A stretch of 64,000 nt of DNA, from assembly GCA_023313575.1 (NCBI GenBank), contig JAJTTP010000006.1:186001-250000 (forward strand), written 5' to 3'. Both the position numbers and the translations under genes were made by a program. The notes below the pieces were generated by a model, which had not been told where the DNA came from, did not search any database, and worked only from the letters and a program-made list of their open reading frames with translations. This stretch comes from Eutypella sp. D-1 (taxonomy: Eukaryota; Ascomycota; Sordariomycetes; Xylariales; Diatrypaceae). This document shows, piece after piece, positions 21,901 to 32,371 of the stretch (position 1 is the first letter of the stretch; each line of letters starts with the position of its first letter).

Positions 21901-24247
21901 TTGCCTATTTAAATGCTGACAAGGTCTGATAGAAAGGTACTTACGACTTTGCATATGAAGGTATGATATCACCTCTCTTGTTTGATGATGTTAATATTCC
22001 TGATATGACCTATTGATATCGGGTTTATTATGTGGCGAAGATGTTCAAGTTTCGGGCGTTTGGATCATAACAGGGGTTTGATGTCCCGATAATACACCTG
22101 AGTCGGTGTCACCGTTGATAGATAATATAATAGTATATTGTCCCTTAAAACCGTCGTGTTTCGTCGCTCAAAAAAGGCAGGTTGCACAGGATGACCTTCC
22201 TCAATATTCTTGCCTGGTGTATCATAAAAGCTGAAATCGCGCTACGCCTTGGAAACAATGATCAAATCGGCATCCAGCACACGTGCCGTATTCGCTTAAT
22301 CGAATGGAGCACAGAATATAAGTAGCTATGAAGTTGGAAACCGGCACTTCAGAGGGTGATAAGGCACCCGCCACCTTCGTATAACCCGTACATGTCTCCT
22401 AGGCCTCGGCCACGTGCCACAGACGTTGTCTTCGGTGACCCTAGGCCCAGATATATATCCAAATTATTACGAATTGGGCTTCTCTATCGGAGGGTCTAAA
22501 AGCAGTAGCACATGCATGCTGATATGGTTAAGATATAAGATTATCCGCCATTCGCTACTTGCCATCTGTACGCTGTCTCATCTCTGTTTACTTCAATAGT
22601 ACATGAGACAGGTACTGAAGGTAACTTCTTTCGAGGCAAATTATCTTTAGTCAGTTTCGGTTTCAAATTGATGCAAGCTTATTGTTCCGTGATTGTTATG
22701 AGAGATTGGCGAATCCCTTCTTCGATTGCTTATGTGCGCCTCCTTAAATCATCCGCCAATTAGCAGGAGGGCTCTAAATGAGAGCTTCAAAAAAGAAGGA
22801 TTTTCCAAGGCACGGCGGGATACCCTCGGTTGGTAGCGTTTGCTACAGCCGTTGGCCCCTGCACCCGCCCTTAGTTTCTTACATATAATCGTTTTCAGTT
22901 AACAACATGTATGCGTCTCATGCCAAACTGGTGACTTCACATCTCTGAAAGCTCAGACACTAGGCGTAGGTAGATGGAGAAGCTCTTATGAGATGAGTTC
23001 AGCTCACTCCAAGCTTTCAGCCACAGTACTACTATGCCCTCGATCTGATATTAAGGTCTCGCTTCGTATCACCATGTTGCATTCTGTGCGACGGCCCGGG
23101 CTGCTGCATCCTCTAGTGCCTGTTGATACAGAATATTACATCTGCAATGACCCTCGCACCGCAGCACGTCATGTCACAATCGACATGCTAGGACGTTCAG
23201 CCCAACCAACGATACATGGCAGGATTGACGACAACTGAAGGTCAACTTACTCACCTGGCGTTTGATCAACCACAATTCATCAATAGAAGCAAGGATATGG
23301 TGGGATTCGGTACCTGACCTTGCTCGAAGAAATGACGACTTTCTCGGTAGAGAGTCTCTTGCAAGGTCTTAGGGTGTAAATCTAGACCTTCAGCTGCCGT
23401 GTCACAGATATTACCACTTCTTGCTCATTTTGTAGGCAAGTATAAGCAAATACATACCCAAGTACTTGGAAGCCCTATGATGTGCTGGGTATCTCGCCCA
23501 ATCAAGCAGGCTCCGTCTGTCTGTATACTGAATGCCCCCCCCCCCCCCCCCCCCGCGGATCCTGTGGTTACGTGTCACTCGGCAAGTACCTGCACGATCT
23601 GATTCCAGTAACCGGCCGCTTGTCCCGAGGTTTAGCTACAGAAGGAGCGTCGCCTTCCGTCAACAGTCTCGGCTTTTGGGCGCTATATTTACGTAGACGT
23701 CCTGATATCCCAATATGCGGCGCAACGTGGGGGTGAGACAAGCGAGTCTCTCGGCGGATACTGGTTTTCATCTTATAATAGCTCGCGATATAGAATAATT
23801 AGCCGTACTGAGGATATGTCTTGAAAATTAATAACGATTCCCCTCTGGAAGAATCATCTGATGCTTTACGGGAAGTGGCCGACGGCATCCGCACGGCGGA
23901 CGGGAAACACTGGTGGGCGTCATTCTACTTGAAATCTTCAGCCGGAATGTGGCAATCAGAGGGGACACAAGCCTGAGGACCCGGCCAGCTGCATGGCCAG
24001 AAGCTACACGAACGCGTAACAGCGCAGCTTCTGGGTCCTTGCAGAGAGCCGGCATCCCCCATGTAGTCATGGACGCCATGTGTGCCATGGGGTCGTGCAG
24101 GCAGAAGGCATGGCTTGGGATACCACCACTCGTGAAGATATAAAGAGGGAGGTCATTCTCAGAGAAGATGAAATTGGAAGAAGCCAGACAAGTCAAGGCA
24201 ATCACATTCGTTCCCAACTTCTAAACGCCTTGACACTCGTCGTAATC
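18929..24247. other. Gene-poor stretch of about 5.3 kb between the hydrophobin and mucin-like genes
   Basis: No open frame here exceeds about 130 codons, and none has family content or credible splice partners; composition is AT-leaning through 20-22.7 kb. A run of 20 C occurs at 23535-23554. The frame at 23828-24217 (-) lies in a slightly GC-richer patch but encodes nothing recognisable. The region may hold long promoters of the two surface-protein genes or decayed repeats; I cannot name an element. Confidence 0.5.
23535..23554. repeat. Homopolymer run of 20 C
   Basis: Twenty consecutive C residues on the plus strand, directly followed by GCGGATCC. Its exact length is prone to sequencing error. 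Confidence 0.85.
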
Positions 24248-27200
24248 ATGCGGCTGACCACGCCCTCTTCCCTAATGAGCTTGGGGTACGTACATCCAGA
24301 GCTCCTTGTTGGTCGCTACACTTGCTAATTCGCTGCTAGATTCGCCCTCACGGAGGCCCTTCCCCAGCTCGACCAGCTTAGCACGGTAACATCTACCGTC
24401 ACAGCCTACGGATATGATTGTGCCACGACAGTCACTGTCTACCCTGGCTGTCCCGATACCTGTCTCCCGAGCACTTCGCTCGGCCCGCCGGCGACATCTA
24501 GTTCTCCTAACAACACCCTCACTGCCCCCTCAAGCGCTATCGAAACCACTAGCGGGACGAGCCTGACCTCCGCATCTGGCATTACCTCAACTCCTGGAGT
24601 TCCGTCCAGCGCGATCACCTCGTCTTATTATGGCAACAGTACATCCAACAGTGACGTCGGTACGGCTTCGTCGATCACGGTGCCGTCGAGCGACGTCGGA
24701 AGTTCCAGCGCTGGCTCTACGCACTCCTCCTTTACTTGGTCCAATTCCACCTCGGCTGGCAGCATGACTGCCTCTAGCAGTGGCTCGATCCCTTCCGGTA
24801 CGGGCTCCCTAACCACCACGGCGACGGGCCCCTCTTCGGAAGTGTCCGGGACCTCCAGCACGGGGGCGATCCCGACGGGATCGGGTATGACAAGCAGCAC
24901 TTGGTAAGCACTACAGGTTAATATGTATGAAATACTGAATACTAACGCAGGATTAGCACTGATTCTACGACCAGTGGTGGTGAGTCTGGCGGAAGCACAA
25001 CCGGCCCACCTGCCACCGAGAGCACTTCTACCTTCACGGTGACTGTGACTACCAGCTCCGGTGGCTTGACGTCTACTTTGACATCGACCGGGACCACGAT
25101 TGTTTCTAGTGAAACCAGTAGCGGTGGGACGACGGGGCCTAGCTCCGAAACCTCGCACGGTACCACGCCCACGGAAACCCTCCCTGGCACACCGAGCTCT
25201 GTCTCATCGGGTACCACAGAAGTGTCAAGCACAGGGCCGGGAATTTCGTCGACACCGGGAACAGAGACTCTCCCAAGCGGCAGCTCTATCCCGACCGTGT
25301 CATCTTCAGTCGCGACCCTCACCTTCACCTCCACGGGCCCCTCTGATACGGCGTCGTCTGCTACGGGCACGGAACCTACCGGTTCTGCCGGCTCAAGCAC
25401 TTCAGGAACATACACGACCGGGTCCTCGACTGAGTCTTCTGCTGAGAGCTCCATCGGAAGCATCCCTACTGTCTCAACTGGTTCCTCGGGCGCTTCTACG
25501 GTGCCTACTGAATCCGCAAGCACTGGCACCTATGATACCACGACTATGCCTTCATCAGGGCTAAGCAGCACACCGACTGAGGGCCAGTCCAGCACCCCAG
25601 AATCGTCGCCTGTAGCTAGCACGGGATCCGAAAGCTCGGGCGCATCCGAGTCCACTCCTGGCACCTCGGTCGGCACCACAACTATCCCTACGGGCTCTTC
25701 TGGTATCGTGACTTCGACCAGTGACTCGGCTACGGAGCCCACTGAGACGTTGACTGGTCCAACATCCTCGGGAGGCTCTGCCTCTTCAACTGGCCCGAAC
25801 ACCGAGTCGTCCCCGGCCTCATCCGGGTCAGAGTCAGCTAGCACCACCACCTACGGTACGACCATCACAAGCAGTGAGACGGATACTACCATCACTCTTA
25901 CCTCTGTCGTTACCTCCACTGCCACCATCCCATCGAGCTTGTCTGAGTCCTCGAGCCTCGTATCGGATTCCTCCAGTGTGACTACGGGGTCTTCGGCGAC
26001 TGATCCCCACACTGGGAGCAGCACCAGCGGCAGCGGATCATCAACTGCTCCGTCGGAGGGGCCCAACACAAGCACACTCACCGTCACAGTCCCAACTTCC
26101 GGCGGTGGCGGCGGCAGCAGCAGCAGCAGCGCGCCGTCGAACGGCGGTAGCACCGAAAGCAATGGCTCATCCGGAACGCAGACCGGCCCCGGTTACTCGA
26201 CCACTCAACCAGGCACGCTTCCCACCAGCTCGGATGGCACTCCTGTGACTAGTAGCACCGGCACTGCCCCCGAGAGCTCTGTCACGTCAGTCACCTTGAC
26301 TGAGACCAGCTCGATTGGCACCGAGTCCTCGGGAACCCCAACGGGAGGCTCGAGTGCCAGCACAGGCAGCGAGGTCAGCAGCACGGGACCGGGAACCAGC
26401 AGCATCGCTACCGAGACTTCTGGGACGCCCACGGGTCCTGGAACCAGCAACACTGGGACCGGAACGAACAGCGTACCGATACCTACAGGCAGTGAAACTT
26501 CCGGCACGCCCACAGGCCCTGGTTCTAGCAGCGTTGGAACCGGATCTATCAGTACCGGCACGGGCATGACCAGCACTGGAAGTGAAACGAACAGCGTACC
26601 AACTGGCCCTGGGTCCTCTGGATCATTGACAGAAACTGGCAGTACCGGCACAGGTGCAAGCAGCACAGGGACTGAGAGTAATAGTGTCCCTGTCCCCACT
26701 GGTACTGAGACTTCCGGGACGCCTACGGGCCCAGGAACTAGCGGCAGCGGAACTGGAAGCAACAGCGTTCCCGTCCCCACTGGTACCGAGACCTCTGGGT
26801 CGTTAACCGAGACTGGCAGTGTTCCAGTTCCCACCGGTACTGAGACCTCTGGGACACCGACGGGTCCTGGAACTGGAACTAACAGCGTACCCGTCCCTAC
26901 CGGATCCGAAACGTCCGGGACACCTACGGGCCCAGGAACTAGCGGCAGCGGAACTGAAACTAACAGCGTACCTGTTCCAACCGGCTCCGAAACCTCAGGG
27001 ACACCGACAGGCCCAGGAACGAGTGGCAGTGGGACTGAAACTAACAGCATACCAGTCCCCACCGGATCCGAAACCACCGGGACAGCGACGGGTCCTGGAA
27101 GCACTGGGACTGGAAGTAACAGCGTGCCGGTCCCCACTGGTACAGAAACCTCCGGCACGCCCACGGGTCCTGGGAGCACTGGGACTGGAACTGACAGTGT

Positions 27201-28599
27201 TCCGATCCCTACCGGTACAGAAACCTCCGGGACGCCTACGGGACCTGGAACTAGCAGCATTGCTACTGGGTCCAGCAGCACGGGCACAGGTGCGAGCAGC
27301 ACTGGTACCGAAAACAGCAGTGTAGGAACCGGAGTCAGCAGCACGAGCCCTGGGACTAGCAGCATCGCCACCGAGACCATCCCCACCGGGACTGGAACCG
27401 GCAGTGTGCCTGGTTCCACCGGCACCGAGACCTCCGGGTCCTTGACCGAGACTGGCAGCGTGCCAGTACCAACTGGTACTGAGACTTCCGGGACGCCCAC
27501 AGGCCCTGGCACGAGCAACGTCGGGACTGAAACCAACAGTATGCCGGTCCCCACGGGTACCGAGACATCTGGGACAGCCACAGGGCCTGGAATCAGCAGC
27601 ACTGGTCCAGGAACCAGTAGCGCGACTGGCTCCATGGGCACCGAGACCACTATGCCCATCACGTCGACCGACACGGCGCCCGGCTCGTCTGCGACCGGCC
27701 CGTCTACCAACACTAGCCCTGGCGGCGGAAGCACGACGTGCGTCAGCCACCAGGTCTATGGAGGCGGCTACGAGTACACCTGCTACACGCTGACGACGGA
27801 GGCTCCAAGCAGCGCGCCAACCACACCCACCGTGCCGACCACGACGAGCGCGGTCGGTCCCTCGTCCTCGGACCCGGCTCCGCCGTCCTACAGCAGCGGT
27901 ACTGAGGCCCCGAGCAGCAGCGACGGTGGCAGCGTCTCTTCCGAGGCACCCTCATCGCTTCCCCCGTCCTCCACCTGGCCAGGCTACCCCAGTGCTTCAC
28001 CGCCGGCGACTGGCTCGGAGGAGCCGGAGCCAAGCACAAGCACGCTCACGGTGATCATCAGTGACAGCTCGACGAGCACGATAGTGAGCACCGATCCGGT
28101 GACGGGAACAATGTCGGAGACGAGCTCGGCCGCCTCTGATCCCACCTCTACCGAGGGAGGCTACCCGACCCTCGCGCCGCCACCCTACTCGACCAGCAGT
28201 CTCTACACGACAGCCAGCACGGATCCGGCCACAGGGCCCGTGCCCCCGACCACCACTTCATCTGCAGAGGATCCCAGTAGCTCCTCCCCCGGAGGCGGCG
28301 AAGGCGGCGGCTACCCCAGCAGCATCTGCTACAAGGGCTACGGCACGGAGAGCATCTGCTTCCCGGTGCCGGCGGCGCCGACGGACAAGGAGGGAGTTGC
28401 GGGGCCCGCTGACTCCAACTCTGAGTCTGTCTCCTCCCCTATCGGTTCCATGACCACCTTCGTCCGCGCCAACGTCGTCGTGCCGACCCCGGCCGCCGAG
28501 GTCGAAACCCAAGCCGAGGCGGCGGACGACGAGGACAAGAGCTCCGGTTGGGGATGGTTCCAGGGCTGGGGCAGGCGCGAGGCCCGGGACGCGGCGTAG
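24248..28599 (+). CDS. Large mucin-like Ser/Thr/Gly/Pro-rich repeat protein, probably secreted or wall-associated
   Basis: Join 24248..24285, 24340..24903, 24951..28599, 1416 aa. Introns of 54 and 47 nt have GTACGT...CTAG and GTAAGC...GCAG borders and matching phases. The N-terminus MRLTTPSSLMSLGFALTEAL is a weak signal peptide. It is followed by a small Cys segment (YDCATTVTVYPGCPDTC, about residues 38-54). Almost everything after that is Ser/Thr/Gly/Pro, an O-glycosylation-rich stalk. Residues about 685-1095 contain tandem units with the core TETSGTPTGPGTS and NSVPVPTG; units of exactly 27 codons begin at 26881, 26962 and 27043. Two more Cys pairs lie in the C-terminal part (about 1131-1146 and 1326-1335). 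The C-terminus is charged (ADDEDKSSGWGWFQGWGRR) with no hydrophobic GPI signal. Adhesin or mucin function is inference from composition. An upstream in-frame hydrophobic stretch (LLNALTLVVI) could extend the N-terminus. Confidence 0.78.
26400..27630 (+). repeat. Coding minisatellite with units of about 81 bp (27 codons)
   Basis: Within the mucin-like gene, copies start at 26881, 26962 and 27043 with exact 81-bp spacing, then a 75-bp unit leads to 27118. Other units in the block are shorter or longer variants sharing the GTCCC(C/T)AC(T/C)GG and GGNCCTGG cores. All length changes keep the reading frame. Confidence 0.8.
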
Positions 28600-30462
28600 A
28601 GACGCTGAGTGAGGCGTCGTGTGATGGTGAGGTCTGAGCGCATCGGCAGAGGAAGACGATGAGTTCGGCGTGTAAAAGAAGGTAGTGGAATCCACTGGTG
28701 GGTGGTGGGGTTTGTGGTTGGTCATCCTTTGCTATTCTTGTTAGACGGGGCCGAGAGTTTGTTCTCGCCCTATAATCTTCTTGTCACTCCTTGACACATT
28801 GTATTTTATCACGCCTTGTCTCTGTTTCTGTCTCTCCCCCTCTCTCTGTTTTCCCTTTCCTTACCAATTTCACTGTTCCTCTACTTCATCATCATTATTT
28901 ATTACTACACGGATGTTTTCTCCTAGACGCGATAAAAATGTTTGCGTTCCTGTCATGGACTTTTGCATGGATGGGACGTATGGGGTTGATCCTTGTGACA
29001 CGGGGCATAAAAAATCAAGGGAGGACCGCGAACAACACATACGCACAAATCATGTACATCTTAGGCGCTGTTATGAGACAGTTAATAAGACATTCCATCA
29101 GCGCGATGCGTGTCAAACTTCCTACGTGCCAATACATTCTAAGCCCAGGGACCATGGAAAGGTTTTCTTTGGCAGGTCCTCGTGATAACACGTGATGAGA
29201 CCACGTAGAACACTGGATCTTGAATTTGCAGAAAAAGCTCTCCCGACGCAGCTGACGCCATCAGGCCAAACCGCTGTCCCGAACTCGCTGGCCAGGCAAT
29301 CGCTGGGCTACACAAGTTTTGCTGTTTGTGCCTTAGGAACGTTAGTACGACCGTGTAAGAATGCACAGGTTACGAGGCTTTATTAGATAGGCTGCACCGT
29401 TTTTTGAGATAGCTACCCGCCTCAAAATCCTCTACTTCTATGGGGACGCCATCTAGTGTAAGATCTTGATCGAAGCCGGGACATCATCAGCGTGCGACCT
29501 ACAATTTTCCAATTTTCGACTAAGATGTTTGGAGCTAGGAGTTAAAGTCCGTGAAGCCCGAAGGTAAACGATACCCTTGTGTACAACTTGGACAGCCCCG
29601 GTAGACGAAACAGAGTTTTGTCCCCAGATGTCTAAGTGCGTAGGACTTTTCGTGCTTTTTCGCTTGACCTGCCTGGCTGGTCGCTGGTGACACGTCGATA
29701 ATGCCTCGAGGCTTACATGGAAGTTAAGAGCTTTAATCGCCCTATCTACATTATCCGTCACGAAAATGTCGGGAATACGAAGTAAGCCACACCGATTTGT
29801 GCCACATTTTTATCCAGCCACGTGAACACATGGGCAGATCTGATATGAAACGATCTTGCTGGTGGTGGTGAAGCAAAACCTCCAACCATAACATAAGCCA
29901 AGGGGCCTTGCCGGTCTGCCCGTAACCATAACCGGAAATGCCCACTAGGCTGGAATTGCGCAATGATGAGTCGCGCCTGTGGGCGCAGCGCACGAGCCGT
30001 TACGCAACCCTAGCGGCAAGAGGATTGGCGCGGCGTGCTGCGTGCTGCGTGGTGTTGCTTACAGGGATCGAAGGGGCTGAGGGTGTGGGAAGGACTTCTC
30101 TACATATGTACGAATAGATTGAAGCAACTCTTGATTGGCGTCTCATTCGCCCCATTCGTTCCCGTCGAGTTACCATGTTGCCGTGTTAGGGGAAAAGCGG
30201 AAACGTCGAATGTGTGACGGTGGATTGGATTTGAAATTTGTGGTCCTCACCTGGGCATCCTTTGTGCATTGCATGTTGTGTTGCTTACGGCTTTTCGGAG
30301 AACCTCTCTTTTTGGCTTCTGGCCTGCTCGTGAGGACAAATGCAGGTCAACAATTCGAACTAAGAGAAACAAGCAAAATACTTGGTTGATCTGCTCATGT
30401 TATTCGTAGTATTGGTAGTGAGCGGGATTCAACCTGAAAAAACAAAAGAAATACTTGAACAG

Positions 30463-30492
30463 ACTTATTAATCACGAACTTATTAATCACGA
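30463..30492. repeat. 15-bp tandem duplication
   Basis: ACTTATTAATCACGA occurs twice in direct succession. Confidence 0.8.
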
Positions 30493-30850
30493 GGTGGTGG
30501 AGTGTGAAGGGAAAACCCGGGGCTCTTCGGCTGACCTTGCAGCGCTCTCGGTCTCAGTCGCTCGCTCTGGCACGATGATGTGTTGGTGTGTTGCCCTAGA
30601 GAATCCCAAAAGCCCCGGAGTTTTTTTGAGGCCTTGGAAAAAAGCTGGGAAAAGTTGGGAAAAAGTTCGTTCTTGAGGCTTCCTTGGCGGGTTATAGACG
30701 ATGTTGTGCGGGTCCAATTCTGATTGGCCCAGACTTGCAGGGATGTCTAGATGCGCGGAGGAGATAAATATGGAGCACATGTGGGTCGTATTGATCGATC
30801 ATCATGGGGCACAAGGCCAGACCTCACAGTTACCACTACCCTTGGCTACC

Positions 30851-30868
30851 TACCTAGGTACCTAGGTA
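30851..30868. repeat. 18-bp perfect palindrome of ACCTAGGT units
   Basis: TACCTAGGTACCTAGGTA is its own reverse complement. Related TACCTA/ACCTAGG motifs recur through the intergenic DNA of the window (for example about 35190-35230, 56395-56412, 61291-61312). Confidence 0.75.
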
Positions 30869-32371
30869 TGTAGGCAGTGGGTAAGTATTACTGGAGTCCA
30901 GAAACCCAGCCAGCCCGGCCAAACCCACCGGTCCTCCCCCAGATATACCAGATGCTCACCACATTTATTCCGGCGAATGATGGACGAAAGCTGCATCAGA
31001 CCTGAAGGGACTTCAGGAAGCGTCTACGCTACGGTAGGTGGCGATGCAACCTGAAAGTCCTGAGAGAAGAAGATCATTATCATTACATTACTGAAAGGGG
31101 ATGATCGGGAAATGGGAAAACAGCAAATGGGAAATACTTAGGTAGGAAATAGGAACTGGGTAGATGGAGATGACGATGGGGATGATGGGTTGCATGATGG
31201 GGAAACGGGGCCAGTAGCTTTGCTTCATCGGTCATCGGCCATCGCCATACATAGACGCCATGAACGGACGCGCATACTTATCCGTACTTCGTACACACCC
31301 AGAATGGAATGATTTCGTATCGTTGTCATCTTCTTATTTCTCACCAACCGGCCGAATAGCGCAAGCTTGGGTGCTGGTTCCAGGTTGTCGTTACATTTTC
31401 GTTTTGTTGTAACTTATCGCATCTTCTCATCGTTCTCTCTACCCTACTACCCTACTACCCTCCCTACCTTGCCACCATCTACCCCATCCATTCCTTTGAT
31501 CTTCGATGACACCATCGTCTACCCTGCCCTGTCCCCTCTATCTTCAGCCTGTCCTACGTCTTTATCATAGCTTTATCGTCAGTTGCCTCACTCAACCCTG
31601 TTGCGTCACATATTACACATTCGGCTGCTGCTCTGCCCGGCTCGTGTGTGGTCTCTAGCTTTCCTCCCGTGTTCTTCTGTCAAGATTCCATGTAGACTAC
31701 CTACCTACTTAGACTTTTTCGATTCTTCCGGCCTAGATCTCAGCGATTCCATATCTTACCTACCCTCACTATTGTCTTCAGCGTCGTATATTTTTGTTGT
31801 TTTGTTTTTCGGTTTCAACGATTCTCCTGCATCTGCGCATGTCCATTGCACCAAAGGATCGCTAGGTCAGTCAGTACTTGTACTACCATACACCGGGGGT
31901 GGGCAGATATAGTAAGCGAAGAGAACCTCGTCCCTCCTCACAGTGGCGCGGCAGCCGGCCAGGTCGCAGCCAATTCTGGTATATTAGCAGTCGCCGTCTA
32001 GCACATAGTATTGAGGGAGCTTCGGTCTGGAGAGAGAGAAGTGCCGGCTTGTGTGGCGGGATATCCCGGCTTTTGACTTCAGCTTCGGTTACAGGTTCAT
32101 CTCTCAGATCAGTTGATCGATTATCAGACTTGACTCGTCATAGCAAGCATCAACCGCAATTTTGACCGAGGCGCGGAGTTTGCGCGACATGACTAGTGGC
32201 GCGGCGATGCGGCTTGGGTAAATCGGTGATAACTGTATGGGGGTGCAAGGCTTCGGAATTACACGGGCTGCAGCAGTAGAAGAAAGAACATTGAACAAAA
32301 TTGTAGTGAGTTGTGGAAGATCAAGACGGGCGCAGACGAGGGAATAGAGTTTCAACTAGAGGAAAAAAAGA

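Larger units (their letters stand above)
28600..32371. other. Intergenic, 3.8 kb, INO80 promoter and leader at the right end
   Basis: 28600-31300 shows no supportable gene; the frames at 28781-29195 and 29453-30780 overlap one another on both strands. It contains a 15-bp direct duplication (30463-30477 and 30478-30492) and an 18-bp palindrome (30851-30868). From about 31370 the plus strand is strongly pyrimidine-rich (ACCCTACTACCC, TCTTCC), as in transcription start regions of fungal genes. Several short upstream ATG frames precede 32372, so the INO80 messenger may have a long leader with upstream open frames. Confidence 0.5.

Noticed and set aside
26205..27734. A 509-codon minus-strand open frame (Val/Pro/Gly-rich) opposite the mucin-like gene
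   Set aside because: It is an antisense shadow of the 81-bp coding repeat: the repeat codons read backwards as stop-free codons. The plus-strand frame has introns, cysteine blocks and far greater length.
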